Shown here: piece after piece, positions 27,228-41,000 of the stretch
Numbering within the stretch: the first letter of the stretch is position 1
Layout of the letters: every line of letters begins with the position of its first letter
Origin: Bugulina stolonifera
Lineage: Eukaryota; Bryozoa; Gymnolaemata; Cheilostomatida; Bugulidae
DNA length: 64,000 nucleotides
NCBI GenBank assembly: GCA_935421135.1
Contig: OW285188.1
Coordinates: 21,863,233-21,927,232 of the forward strand
Direction of reading: 5' to 3'
Notes under the pieces: model-generated
Seen by the model: only the letters and a program-made list of their open reading frames with translations
Told to the model about the DNA's origin: nothing
The model's database searches: none
Program-made: the position numbers and the translations under genes

Positions 27228-27986
27228 GGTAGACAATGACATGTAAAGATCATTACTGAAGATATTAGTGCAGTTAAAGTATCTCAAGCATAGACAGTGT
27301 ATCTTATTTCTTACTTTTGTCATCACAGAACAGCACACCATTTGCTAGCTATCTAGTTTGGTGTTACTACAGTACAGGTAAGCGCAGAAGTTAGTGCTAT
27401 GAGTTTTTTTACATTCTATACTTTGTTTACGACTGTCGGACCATTATTAATACAGCCAGTATATACAGTCATAATACAGCAATATAAAATGTATAACCAC
27501 AGTGAACAGAAATAGAAGCAGCATGTACTTGCAAGGTATATGATGTAGAATACTAGTATGTTTAACATTTTCTCAAAAATTACAATGCTTGTAAAATTTG
27601 ACATATACATGTACGTATACATTGTATATGGGTTGTACAAATTACATGTATACTGACTTTGAGTGTTTTATAACAAAAAATCTGCTAAAAAATTGAAACG
27701 GTCAATAAAACTAATAACTCAGATCTCATACATGCAACATGGATGTACATGTTGGTAAAAACCGTGTAGGTACACGGTATATGTGTTCCAAATTATATGG
27801 TTGTGTACCCTAATCATATGTGAAACAACAAATAGAAATGCTCCATTTGTAGCAAATCTTTCACATCATATAATTATGACCTTTATGCAAAACTTTGTGT
27901 TATAATATTGTTATGTGTTCATCTATTATTATTGTAGAAATACGAGTAGTAGAATTATTATCCATCAAGTCAAGAACAGAGAAGGC

Positions 27987-28301
27987 ATGATGTTACTCAA
28001 ATTAGCTATCATAAGTGCAGTTGTACTGCCTGGACTCATTACTAGCATGGTCATTCCAGACATGGGACAGACTGAGGGGCGTGAAGAAAGACTAAATGCT
28101 GCTAGAATAAAGTGGTTAATAGAGATGATTGAAAGTGGTGTAATTGTACCACCATCTGCTACCACACCACCTACAGCCTTCAATCAACCAATGATGATGC
28201 AGAGACGAAATGGACACCCTGGCTTCGGGAAACGAGCACAATTCATTGCACCGAACAATCATTATGACGCCCTTCAAGATTGGGACGTAATCAGAAAATG
28301 A
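27987..28301 (+). CDS. Secreted peptide precursor with an amidation and dibasic cleavage site, 104 aa
   Basis: A non-coding exon (about 27250-27377) is joined to a coding exon from 27938, after the acceptor attattgtag. ATG 27987 opens a 104-aa frame ending at 28301. Residues 3-20 are a hydrophobic signal peptide with likely cleavage after Ser20. Residues 21-54 are mostly charged/amphipathic, and 55-68 are Pro/Thr-rich. Arg73-Arg74 and Lys82-Arg83 flank NGHPGFG; by prohormone-processing rules this would yield NGHPGF with a C-terminal amide, because Gly81 precedes KR. A 21-residue C-terminal peptide follows KR. The single small coding exon, TATA promoter and short length fit a neuropeptide-type gene. 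I do not recognise the peptide family. The alternative is a small secreted protein that is not processed. Confidence 0.65.
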   Translation: MMLLKLAIISAVVLPGLITSMVIPDMGQTEGREERLNAARIKWLIEMIESGVIVPPSATTPPTAFNQPMMMQRRNGHPGFGKRAQFIAPNNHYDALQDWDVIRK

Positions 28302-30284
28302 GAAAAATATTTTAAATGCCGATATTCTGTCGATGCTTTATTATACTCAAACAATTTGGTTATTAATGACTGGCAGTCACCTATTTTCTATTTATATATA
28401 TTTTTATCTGGCATAGTGGTATAAGAGAAAAATGTATGTCCTTTACGTTTCTTAATACAGAAATTTGAAACAAAACCCAATGATAATGCTTTTATTACAT
28501 AGCAATGTTGTTTATGTTTTGTAAATTACAGTGTTCATGTGTAACCTGTTGCAAGCATAATACACTGCTAATGTGGTGTTAGTCTGTAGACTATAGCTAA
28601 TCCTTGATCTACATGACTCTATGATAATTTACTCTGCTCAGGCTCTAAAACGGATGAACCCATCATAAAAGGCTAAAGATTTTTGGGGAGTAGACCCTTC
28701 TAGGCCCAAATGAATAATTACACTTCATGTAACTGGGATCTAAATTTCTTTTCAAAACTTCCCCCAACATATTCAACCAAGTCTGAAAAGGCCTGGGCAG
28801 CTTTCACTTTTAGGCTTTAGTATAAAGTCACGTGATGCAACATTACAGAGGGTCACGGACCGAAAACAGTGCTATGAAATTTGTCTACTGTTACTGGAAT
28901 AATTCATTTTCCAGTTGAATTATTGCATAATATTGTTAAATATGCATGAATGTCTGCCTAAACTGGTGTTATGAAAAGATAAAATAATGGCATTGTAGAG
29001 CTTTTTCTTATACTGACTTTTTGCATGACGCAGTATAATGAGTATATATGGTATACATTATGCAATAAAATATAAGTTTAGTATGGAGACATAATATTGT
29101 GGACTGCAATACTGAATATAGATAGTAGTGTATAATTTACATGTACATGTATATTGCTATAACCTATATCTAACAATTTTTAAACAAGATTCCTAACATA
29201 CATGTATTATATGGCTTTGTACATCTTTACCACACTTGCAGATAGCCAGGTATGCTACATCTTACCTTGCATCTACATTATTTTACACAAGTGTAGAATG
29301 CTAAAGACGAAGAGTTTCTGTTCATGTTCTATGAAAATATTCAACCTTGAACTCCAATATATAGCAACCACAAAATATATATTATTGATCACTGGTAGTG
29401 GTAGCCCATCTGGAATTAGTGAACAAATATCCAGGTAAACATGTATATATATAGATTATACATGTATATATTAATTAATATACATTGTACATGCATATAT
29501 ACAGGTATGTATATGCATATACTAGGGTTTCTGCAAAAATATCCCAAGGCAGCAGAGGCCACAGAGACCAAAAGCTACCCACATACAATGTACATGCGTA
29601 TGGTCCAAGTACCTGTTTATTGGCCAATTACTGTAAAACTTGGCTAAGGACTGAGTACCTACCCAAGTACAGTGCTGTACCTACCCAGAGATCTAGACAG
29701 ATTAAGTACACAGGAAACAAAATGGGGTCAGACACAAGACCAAGTATGTACATGTTTGTATCTAACTATTATTTATTGTGACTATCACAGTTGATTTTGA
29801 TTGGCACCGAAATGAACCAGAATTATAAAATGAAACAGCAATATAACACTATATAACCTTATGTGGCTGTATAAAAACAAAAAAGTTGAGCCTTCATCTG
29901 GGAATGAAGATACAGTAGCACCTAATTGCAAGCGTTTGTTCAAATTATAAGGTTGTTGACTTTTAAATTAATTAGTAATCAGATATAGAATAACAGATAA
30001 ACAAATTATTTCAACTCCCTTGATAATAGGACTAGCAATTATAAAACATTACAAGTATATAAAATTAAAATATTCACAAATTGTACTACCATGGGATTTA
30101 TGTTTTCACAACAGACAAGAAATGATGCAAAACTACAATCTGCCATAATACCCACATACAAAGAGTATTGTCTGTTTGATTATAAATTCACGACTTCATC
30201 AATTTAGGTGATTTACATAACAATTGATATGTAAAAACATTGACATCAAATATTAGTACATTAAAACATTCTAGGCTGGTTAGT
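28302..30284. other. Intergenic between two convergent genes, no gene seen
   Basis: The peptide gene's 3' UTR begins here; AATAAA occurs at 29064. Open frames at 29202-29781 have no domain, start context or consistent splice sites. Short TACATGTA-rich stretches occur at 29139-29152 and 29440-29510. Confidence 0.5.
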
Positions 30285-33200
30285 TTACGATGAGTCTATT
30301 GAATTTGCTGAAGATAAATTTATAAGTACAATCCCAACATCCATTACATTGGTCCCTGTTAAACCGGTATTGTATAAGAACTTTCCCTGTTCCAGTTGAC
30401 TAAAGTATGTGTAAGAATCGTTATTTTGTAAGAAGGGAAGTGGGTCCAGGTGTGACATATCAGAGCAGTGTGGTGCAACAATAGCACCGGCAGCATCAGT
30501 TGGTCCATCCTGGCCGTCTGTGCCAATTGAAGCAAATGTGACAGCATGGCTAGGCATATTTAGAGAGTTCATTGCTATCAGGGCACTCAGGCACATCTCC
30601 TGATTCCTACCTCCTGGAACAAAGTGACCGAGTTGAGCTGGGTGATAGTAAGGAAAACAGTTTGCAGTATGAGATCATACATTAGCATGACTTCCCTAAC
30701 TGTCGAACAACACGCTACGCTAAAATGTTTTAGCTTTGCCAACACATTAATTGCCCTAATTTTAAAGTATTTTAAGAGTATGAAGAGAGGGGTAATGCCC
30801 GACGTCCAACTAAATAGTACAATTGAGGTGTTGAGTGAGTCTATGTTTATCTAATGCATATAACACATATAATTACTTATTAGTCAACATTTTGTAAACA
30901 TAAGCAGAAGTATTCGAGTATTACATGTACAGCATTGTATCATGTCTGTATAGGTATATACATGTACAGCATTGTATCATGTCTGTATAGGTATATACAT
31001 GTACAGTATTGTATTATGTCTGTATAGGTATATATATGTACAGTATTGTATTATGTCTGTATAGGTATATATATGTACAGTATTGTATTATGTCTGTATA
31101 GGTATATACATGTACAGTATTGTATCATGTCTGTATAGGTATATACATGTACAGTATTGTATCATGTCTGTATAGGTATATACATGTACAGTATTGTATC
31201 ATGTCTGTATAGGTATATACATGTACAGTATTGTATCATGTCTGTATAGGTATATACATGTACAGTATTGCATTATGTCTGTATAGGTATATACATGTAC
31301 AGTATTGTATCATGTCTGTATAGGTACATACATGTACAATGTACATACATGTATATACTGTATAATGTGTATGTGTATAATAAAGAATAGCTAAACTAGA
31401 CAGATAAATCATGGATTTATAAGAACCTACTGATGCTATGATGTAGACATTCCCTGAGCACTTTAGTTAGGGGGTTTATACTGACGGCTTGAGAACTGTA
31501 TTTCAGTATATTACGCACCTTATATACATGCCCTGCTATGAATAAATCAATGAGTATAACATGGTATTTCCTAGAGTGTTTTGAGAGTTATATCTGAGCT
31601 GCGCTATTCAACTATTACCTTGACCTGTTCCTTTGACCTCTACCGTAGTCTCCCCTCCAAACAACAGACATAGAGGTAGCTTTGATTCAGTAACTGCCCG
31701 CCTTATTTTACTATTCAAATCATCCTCAAGAGACAAGACATCATTGAACAAACCTTCGGTATAGTTAGATGAGCTAGACCAGTTCAATATACGGTGTGTT
31801 AATTCTGCCATTTCCTTTCCAATCTATCCCCAATAATAAACACCAACACAAAACATAATTTACAACATGGGAACATTCGTCTAAAATGAAAATTGTAAAC
31901 AAAATAATTCAGCGATATCTCGGAACAGCCCTATGTGTGACAAGGAGAGTAAACAACATTGACCATTACCTGAGTAGCATTTCCACATAGCTGCGTGGTG
32001 AGTAGCACTGGGACAACAGACATGTTGTGGCAGCGATCAACAGCTGCCTGCAGCGCAATGCTATTGGAGCCAATTACCACGTTATGGACATTTGTGGGAG
32101 AGGTCAATGAACCGCTGCTGTCAAGATACAATTTCTTTCTGCCATGCTGTAGGACATCTCTAACAGACAGCAGCACCTATGGGAAACAAATACGAGTGGG
32201 AAATAACAAAGAAACAATAGATGGGGTTTAATATCAGTCCCCTTTCCACATTATATACCAGGTAACACCAACTTTGCTTAGATTTACGTATTAAAATAAT
32301 TATACACGTGAGAATGTATGTATAGCCATAGGCTTCGACATATCCTATCCCTGAGAAGTGTCTTTCATCTGTGTATTTGTTCACTATTACAAGTCACACT
32401 AATTTAAATCCTATTCCAAACACACCTAACAACCCATTACACAACATAAAAGTAGACAAATTGCTATGTTGACCCACTGTTATGTGGACCCATTGCTATG
32501 TAGGCCTATTGCTATCTAGACCCATTGCTATGTGGACTAATATACGTATAGCACATAGACACACCTCATTCTCATTCAGGTATTTCCTTAGAATATTCAG
32601 AGCATCTTCTGCAGTGCTAGTATCTGGTAGAGTAGGTCCACTGGCAATGATATCTAAAGGGTCCCCTACTACATCAGAAAGTACCAAATTCACCACCTGT
32701 ATGGAGACATCATGTGTCTGTTAGTTTATACAATGTACATGCACACACCACAATCCTTACACCTAATATTCAGCCTACTAACACATGTATATCACACAGT
32801 GTATATAACCATTCACATTTACAGTATACAGGCCTATCTGCATTTGTACATGATACGGACAAACATATACACACTGTATCTATACATGAAACGTAGATCA
32901 TGCATGTGTCCAGTAGTCGCATACATGTATAATGGGTGTTGTGATCAGTATACCTGTCATAAGTGTAGTATTGTATACTAACAGACATACACGTGATAAG
33001 GTGAATATGTATGGTCATATATGTGCAGTGCAGACCACCGTTAGTAGGCCCCCAGTCTCAAAATCCTAGACACAGCTTTCCAGGGTTCAGAAAGCAGAAA
33101 TACACTAACCTCATTTTTAATGAAACTGTTCAACATTTAGAAATCAGCATGACTGCTAACTTCTGACATTAATTATAATACCACAGGGCATCCAGTCATC

Positions 33201-35690
33201 AAGAAAACACCATGTATAATGTGTATGTACATAACATATGTAGACTATAATATGTAGACTATATGTACACTATATGTATAATGTGTACGTATATGTTGGC
33301 TATATGCATGATGTGTATGTATAATCATGTGTATGTATTAGACTGCAGGCTGTATGTATAATGTGTATGTATATGTAGACTATAGCTAATTGGTGTACAC
33401 TTGTGTTGTAAAAAGTCCTACCAATTTTATACTTATAGGCCTACAAATACTGTTTATACTATTGTTTGTAATAAACTAGTAATATTGTAAATTATTGCAC
33501 CGTGAGTTCTGCAGAGAAAGTTATCTCAGTATAAAAATCTAATTGCAACGCATGTGCACACAATAGTGTTACAGTGGAGGACAATTCTGATGTCTAGGAT
33601 TGTATACTGAATAGTATTACAAAATAGAGTCATCCAGAACAGTGAGTAGATAACTTCTGTAACAAACTGAGTGGAAAGGAAATTAATTTTAGAGATAGTA
33701 TTTTTATAATACAGATTAGTTCTAAATATAGCCAAGACATGATAAATATTACAAAAAACCTATGTACATGTTTGTATAGACTATGCATATAGTACTACCT
33801 GGATACATGTGAAATACATGGTTATATATTCCACTACCTGGGTACATGTGCAATAGCACATAACTACAATGTACATATCTATGTATTATATATATAGTGC
33901 TACATGTGTACCTGTGCTGGGTAAGCTAGCTGAGCCAGTCCACCCCCTTTCAGTATTTCTAGATGTTTCCTTACAGTGTTCAGCTCTACAATACTTGCAC
34001 CAGCTCTACCTAAACATTTAGTAGTCTGTGCCAGATCACCCAGAGAGAGCGGTGGTACGGGTAAACATAGCAAGGCCGAACCTCCACCTAAAATTATTAT
34101 AACGATCAAAGAATAAACATTACCTTGTGTTGGTTGCATAGAAAATGTTGTTATAACAAAGTACACCCATATGTGGGCACTAGTAACATTAGATTGTATT
34201 ATACATTTATGTACAACATTGGCAGAACAGTGCTTCTAATCCTATAATACTATTGGTACACATGCATGTCTACTATAGTACTAGTCTACTATAGTACTAT
34301 TGGTATCACATGCATGTTTACATACTAAAACTTACCTGACGTAAGTGTTATGAGAACATCCTTTTCATCGAGTCCGTTCACCATGTGTTGTATACGTTGA
34401 GATGCATTAATACACTCTTCATCAGGAATATTTAGGAATGCCCCTTCACACAACTGTACCCGTGAACCGTTAACAGGTATCAGGTCACTTAAACAGCATG
34501 AAACACTGACATCATGCAGTTGAATTTGAGCTATAGCACTTGATAAGCTCAAAATTCCAATATATATTACAACTCTCTATTAGTACAACCCAAAAGTATT
34601 ATCAAAAACTAGTCAAATATATCAACTGAAAGTTGAAAAAGGGACAAACTAATAATATATAGCAAAGATACACTTGGAACATAGACAAAGATATATACTT
34701 CACAGGTAAATGTGACAGTACCTTCTACCATTGGCCTGAAGCTCTTTTTGAATATTTTTCGGAATACTGGCAATACCAGAAGTGATCTTGTTCCCCAAAA
34801 TAGAGTCAACAGCCGTGATCATACCGATAACTGCTTTACCAAAAGCTACAATATGGCAGTCTCTTCCCTCTATATTTATAGCGACAGCGGATTCCTTCCT
34901 TCCAATCTGAAACAATGATAAGTAGAGAAGATAACTTCTACTGCAAGAGAAAATCATGAGCAGATAACTCCCCCGGGACTCCATTACTTGACTGAGAAAT
35001 CTCAAATACAGAGACGAAATGAACTGATAACATGTACGTTCTACATTGCAGTATAGATGAATTTTTTAAATCTAAATTCGTAATTAATTTTATTCTTGGT
35101 AATTATATTATGAACTCCTAAAGACATACATGTACGGGTATATTATCAGGGAGTCAGAAATACATGTACATCTCCAAATAGAATTGCGAATTAATTGATA
35201 ACATATCATCACATAACATAACAAAACATGCACTTATATTACAGCAATGGAAACAAATTACAGAACTGTACCTGCAACATTCCATTCTGATAGCTCAAGT
35301 TGTTTCTAACCATCTGAGTTGGTTCAACTGAAGCCAAAGCAGCATCATAAATGTGTTTCACAGCAGAAATATTTTTATCCACTTGATTACTCATCATTTT
35401 CCCTGCAAATGTAATAACGACCATTATATGCCTACATGGCAAGTGTACATAGATAAAATTGATCAAAGTTGGAGTTTTGTCGAACAGAGTCCAATAGCTG
35501 CATCATTTACTACTCTATTGGGAAAATGTTATGACAATGTTAAAAATCATTACAGAAGAACAGTTAGTTTACCTTGGTTAATGGTGTGAGAAGTGCATCG
35601 TAGAATTGCCACAGAAGTATTAGTAACAGCATAGTAGGAATCGGGAAATGTTCTAATTAAACCCTGCAGTCTACTTTTAACATGCATCAT
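30285..35690 (-). CDS. GLYCTK: D-glycerate kinase, complete, 9 exons, 544 aa
   Basis: Minus-strand exons are 35690-35573, 35402-35272, 34906-34722, 34487-34336, 34087-33912, 32696-32565, 32176-31970, 31823-31619 and 30613-30285, summing to 1635 nt. The protein phosphorylates D-glycerate to 2-phosphoglycerate in serine and fructose breakdown. The N-terminal glycerate-kinase domain (DUF4147) carries FGKAVIGM, the SGGGSALL nucleotide loop (195-202), KGGGLAQLAYPAQ and LSDVVGDPLD (from 261). The C-terminal MOFRL domain carries GGETTVEVKG, GRNQE and IGTDGQDGPTDAAGA (465-479), ending NTGLTGTNVMD. The length is close to human GLYCTK (523 aa). Residues 1-40 are basic and lack long acidic stretches, which suggests a mitochondrial presequence, as reported for animal isoforms. 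Two adjacent ATGs (35690, 35687) could both serve. It is divergent from CELSR. Confidence 0.96.
30925..31345. repeat. 37-bp minisatellite in GLYCTK intron 8
   Basis: About eleven copies of a 37-bp unit (gtacagtattgtatcatgtct then gtataggtatatacat) lie between exons 8 and 9. Copies differ mainly by cat/tat and acat/atat variants, so the array looks recently homogenised. It holds a TACATGTA palindrome in most units. Confidence 0.95.
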
Positions 35691-38064
35691 CGTAAAACCC
35701 TTTTATCACACCTATCTATTACAAAAGTTAAAATGTACATGTTAGCTGAATTGACAATTCTGCAACTGCAAGTGTTGAATAGCGGGCCAGTTGAAGAAAT
35801 CCACTAAAATCAATATGTGCAAAATATTCAGATGAATATAAAATTGTAAAGATTGTTCACTGCGCTAATATAACTATAAGAAGGAGAGAGCAACTCATGC
35901 GAAGTAGTAGCTGAGCAACAATTATTATATAAAATACACACTTCTCAAAAATATATAAATATTAAAATCAATATAAAATAAATATGTTTATTTTTATTTC
36001 ATAGAAGATCGACCAAGAAAACAGATAACAAAATAGCCTAATTCAGTAATATTGTAAGAAAATTAATATAATAATAACAACATATTGCCATTATATAATC
36101 AGTAATAAATTAAATAAGTTAAAATAAAAAATTTAAATCGAAATATCTACTATGTAGTAATTGAATAATAATAGAATTATTATTATATCAATGTTAAATG
36201 TATATATAAATTTAATTAATTTCAAGCTAAGACGAAGTGAGAACACCCAGCATGAAAACAAGCCTGAACATTCATTAAGCAATAAAAGTTAAATATAAAT
36301 TTGCTTTAAATTAGTTAACCTATTACTATTTCTATAAAAGTATAAGAGAAATAATTTCTAATTCATTCATGCCGCAATCTTTAGTGAGGTATAGATAGCA
36401 ATGCAATTCTACTACAGTGTATCTTTATATTACAAATGCATACTACTTCGTCAAAAACACAACTATGCAATATTTAACTGGCTTTGTTACAAAATGTAGC
36501 AGAAAACCAATTACCTTTTTTCCAAAAATAATACAGCACACCCCTTTTGATTTTATTAGCAAAACAATAAATTAGAAAAACCATCCTAGCCTTAATTCCT
36601 TTCAAACTATAGCTAGTGCTCTACGCAAAATGATACTTGAAAGCGTCATGACTTCTAGTCCGTTATTAGATTTTGTAGTGGACCACAGGCTAGAATTGTG
36701 AAGCGTTTAAAATGTTTTTAGTGGAACCAGCAAGAGGTACCTGGTTGGTCATTGCTAGAAATACTAGAATGTTATTGGATTATTTGGTTTTTATCTTTAG
36801 CTTTCCAAATAAATTTGCTAACATACACAAACAGGTGGTTGGTTGAAGAGATGAAGTTCGCTGATACGTTGTTTTCTATTGGAATTTGATTATAAATATA
36901 TTTTAGTAGGATGGTACGTTGAAAAAGTTCTATGTAGCGAGCAGTTGCGAATTTAATAGAGTGATTCAAAGTGGCCACCATTGATGCCTCATTATAGAAT
37001 GAGATAGGATAAAGTAAAAATGGAATAAAAAAATTAAAATTAAAATAGATATCAAATCATCTAATCATATGGAGTGAACAATTATTGTTCACAATGATAT
37101 TAATTAGTAAAATGTATAGCATTATAATTATAATAAAAATGTAAAAATAATTTTGGTAGGAAAATTGAGCTTTAGAAAGGACTAGTGTAGGCCTCCAGTG
37201 TCAATCTATTAGTAGTATGAGCCAAGGAGAATAAAATGGCAATTTTTAAAAAGAAAAAAAATTACACTATATAACTATAACTATCACCATGTGACTATCA
37301 CCATGTGACTATCACCATATGACTATCACTATATGACTATCACTATATGGCTATCACCATATAGGCCTATGGCTACCACTGTATAACTATCACCATATGA
37401 CTATCACCATATGACTAATAATATAATTGCACTAAATGTGTGGTTCTGGTTTACTTTAATTTAATTCGAATCAAAGCCCATGAGTTTAGGATAATGCCTG
37501 TAAGTGTTACCTTTTGTAATAGTGAAATCACGAATATTTATTTCTCTCATTTGTATAAACTGTTTAGTTATCGTTGTTCAAAGGCTAAGATCATAAAATG
37601 ACATTTGTACTTAATACTAGGTGCATTCCACATTCCAATTCGAATCGGGCAAAAATAGGAAGCAGGTTTCAGATCATGGAGCAGTTTTCTAGTTGTTCCA
37701 AAAGCTAACCAATCAACTGATGAGACTCGACTTGTTGTTCACTTTTGTTCAAATTGGCATGTGTGATTAATCCTGGTTATAGATTGAATAATGAGATGGT
37801 GTTTTCAAACAAACAAAAAATAAATCTTTTGCACCCCAACGTCAAACAAAAGTTGCAGCAAATTTTAACATGAAATTTAAATCTCCCAAAAATGGTCCAA
37901 TGTAAGCCTGCTTTTAGTATTTTCTCAGTTTTACATATAGGCCTAGCTGATAATTATGTGTTTAGTCAAACTTACATAAATATGTGCTGTGTTGAGTTTA
38001 TAATAATTATCGTGTTTATGTTTGCAATTATAGATGCAGTGAAACTTCAGACTACTTTTATCGC
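35691..38064. other. Bidirectional spacer between GLYCTK and CELSR
   Basis: This 2.4-kb AT-rich stretch separates the two divergent start codons and should hold both promoters. No TATA box stands out. An acceptor-like ttgcaattatag at 38021-38032 suggests the CELSR start exon is preceded by a non-coding exon. Open frames are short and unsupported. Confidence 0.45.
37276..37420. repeat. 14-bp tandem repeat
   Basis: Roughly ten imperfect copies of ctatcaccatatga lie upstream of CELSR. No function is evident. Confidence 0.85.
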
Positions 38065-41000
38065 ATGGATTTAAACCTTCGCGGATATGTTCCATATCTG
38101 CCACTTAAGATGCTGATATTGCTGTTCTCAATACAAATATTATTGGCTACAACCACAGGACTATCTGGTAATGGACGAACTCGATTGTTTGATTTTTCGA
38201 TATTAAATTCTGGGTGTCGTTATGAAATCACACGATATCTCTCATCAAACTACTCAACCACAAAGATTTGTGAGCCTCATTTTGATATCAGCCAAGATGG
38301 TATCCTGCTATATAGACACAGTATTTGGAGGTCATATAGTAAGAGATGCAAGAATGACATTGCCAATTTGAAAACATTGACTGTCAAAGCAGAGAATTGT
38401 TTTTCTGCTTTCAATGTGGCTTTCAAAGTTATAGTATCTGAGGCTAAGCTGTTAGTGACGATTCCCCTTATTGAGATTCACGTCTATAGCAATGAAAAAT
38501 TTGCCTCAGGTAACAGACTATTTGATTCTAATAGGATATTAACACTTCAGCGCAGACTAGAAGACTTTCTTCCATATGAGTTGGTCAAAAGGTTTGACAA
38601 TTCCCTCATTAACTCTAGATTAGTGGACATTGTAAGTGACTGGAATCAATATAAGGAATCTCATGTATCCAATACAGTATCACTGGATGCCAAAACTAGA
38701 CTTGTAGTTGAAGTTCGTAACGAAGCCTCCGTGCATGGACTTCGATACAAAAGACAGGTCTTTAGTAATCTACACAAACCAAAGTTTGCGCAAAACTCCT
38801 ATATTGCTGAAACTAATGAGGAAATTCCTATTGGCACTGATATCATACAGGTGGAAGCAACAGATGAAGACGAAGGAAGCTCTGGTACCGTGGTGTATTC
38901 ACTTCATGCAGATGTGGATCAGCGAAGTCTGAATTTATTTTATATAAATGAGAACACAGGCTGGGTTACGACTAAGGGTAGAATAGACCGGGAGAATATC
39001 ACATTACATCAGTTCACAGTGCGAGCTAGAGATCAGGGGTCACCTTCTAATTCTGAACAAGTATCTCTAACCATAAGGGTTTTAGATATCAATGATCATG
39101 CTCCAAGGTTTGAGCTTCCTATCTATAATATCAATGTATCTGAAACTCAGTCTAAAAGCTATGTGATAGAGCGTGTGCGGGCTGACGACAAGGATATCGG
39201 CAAGAATGGAGAAATTAAATACATGATAATCCACTCTGAATCAGTAGCTGACTTCACTATTAATAGAGATAATGGAGACATCACTATTGCAAAAGCCCTT
39301 GACCGAGAGAACAAATCCAACTATAGTTTTTATGTGAAGGCTGTTGACCAAGCGGACAACGATGGGGATCGGCGCACATCTAGTGTCGCAGTGAATATTA
39401 AAATAATAGATTCCAATGATAATCCTCCAAAGTTTGATAAATCGGATTATACTTTTCAAGTTCGTGAAGATATTAATATCAGCTCAGGACCTGCAATCAT
39501 TGGTCAGATAGTTGCAACGGATGCCGACTTTGGAGCCAACGGTCATGTCAGGTAGGCCCCATGGTTTGTCGTATACGGCTAAATGGTTATAATAGAAGCT
39601 CTAACATTGCATTAGAGCTAATAGGGCCTACAGTACTAACTATTTGAGATAGATTAGAGTACTTTAGTCGCCTGGCCTAATAGTGTGAGCACAGTTCAAT
39701 AGTCAGATTTTTAAAACATATTTTATTGTAATTTAATTAATGTGAAGGATATGGGATTGATAGCCTAGTAGCAATAATGAACAGATCCAGCGGATATAAA
39801 TCTTTCATAAAAATATCTTTAGAAGGTCAATTTACTTGCAAGATTAAAACTTTCTAGCTGAACATAAGAAGTTGATTGGTGGAGCAGAGAAGCTGATAAT
39901 TACATGTATATTATTGTGTAAATGTAGTGAAATTCCATAGATAGACTTAACTATTTCCAAGTAATCCTTTTTTTATAGACAAAACTGTAGCCTTGTATCC
40001 TATGACACAGCATTGTTCCTGCCTGTAAATGGGTGAAGTAGGCCTTATATACAAGTACATGTACATGTAGACAACACCTTTGTTTAGTTGTTGATAGGAG
40101 GCTTTGCTTGTTTAGCAATTTACTGTATTAGCGTACAACATAAAATACAATGTGTTTTGTGAATTGCTTGAATACAACACAGTTTTTTTCTGCTGTTGCA
40201 AATGTTTAACAGAAGTTGCAATAGCCGTGTCCTGACTGATTCACATGTCACATGTTGTGCACATGCTAACAATTGATTTTGATTAGACAGCAATTTTATT
40301 CAATGTTCTGTTAGTTGTAATACATTATAGCATATTGTTGATGTCTAGTGAAGTGTACTAATGAATATAGTTCATGCATAGTTTTTCTCTAAAACACTGA
40401 AGCAAATATATTTATTGAATTTTGATTCAAATTTGTTTGATGGCGTTTCCTCTTGTGGGACTTGACTATTATTATACATGTAAGTCCAGATGACTATATA
40501 GAACAGGTAGAGAATCACAATGAGATCAACACTTTCTATTTTAGATACTCTATAACCTTTGGCAACCAGCTGGAGGTGTTTGAGATTGATGTGGAGTCTG
40601 GGGAACTGAGAGTGGTGGTTCCACTGGATCGAGACCAGAGAGGGGGAGGAGAATACAACCTTAGAGTGAGGGCTAGGGATGACGGCGCCTCATCTCTCAG
40701 CAATGTCGTCAATGTCAAGGTCATCGTACTCGACGTAAACGATAATGCTCCGTCATTCAAATATCCGTCATCTTCGTGAGTATAGATAGATGGTTTTAAG
40801 GGTCATGTTATGTAGTAGACAGGCTAATATAGGTTATTAGTTGCTATCCAGTTGATCATATGTTTTTTGTTATACTTGTCGTACATAGTATCATTTGGGT
40901 TCAATAGCTGACAGTGTATCATTGCTACATAATGGGCAGTAATGTTCTGCATTAGGTTAGTTAATCTATGCCAAATACAAATATTTTATTTTATATAATC

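Noticed and set aside
29202..29781. Overlapping plus frames as a gene between the peptide gene and GLYCTK
   Set aside because: They are short, rich in Tyr/Met from TACATGTA repeats, and lack a domain or consistent splice sites.
32712..33018. Small frames on both strands in GLYCTK intron 5
   Set aside because: They come from TACATG/ACACAC-rich intronic sequence with no start context or similarity.
38033..38038. ATG at 38033 as the CELSR start
   Set aside because: It is followed after one codon by TGA; the next in-frame start at 38065 leads into a hydrophobic leader.
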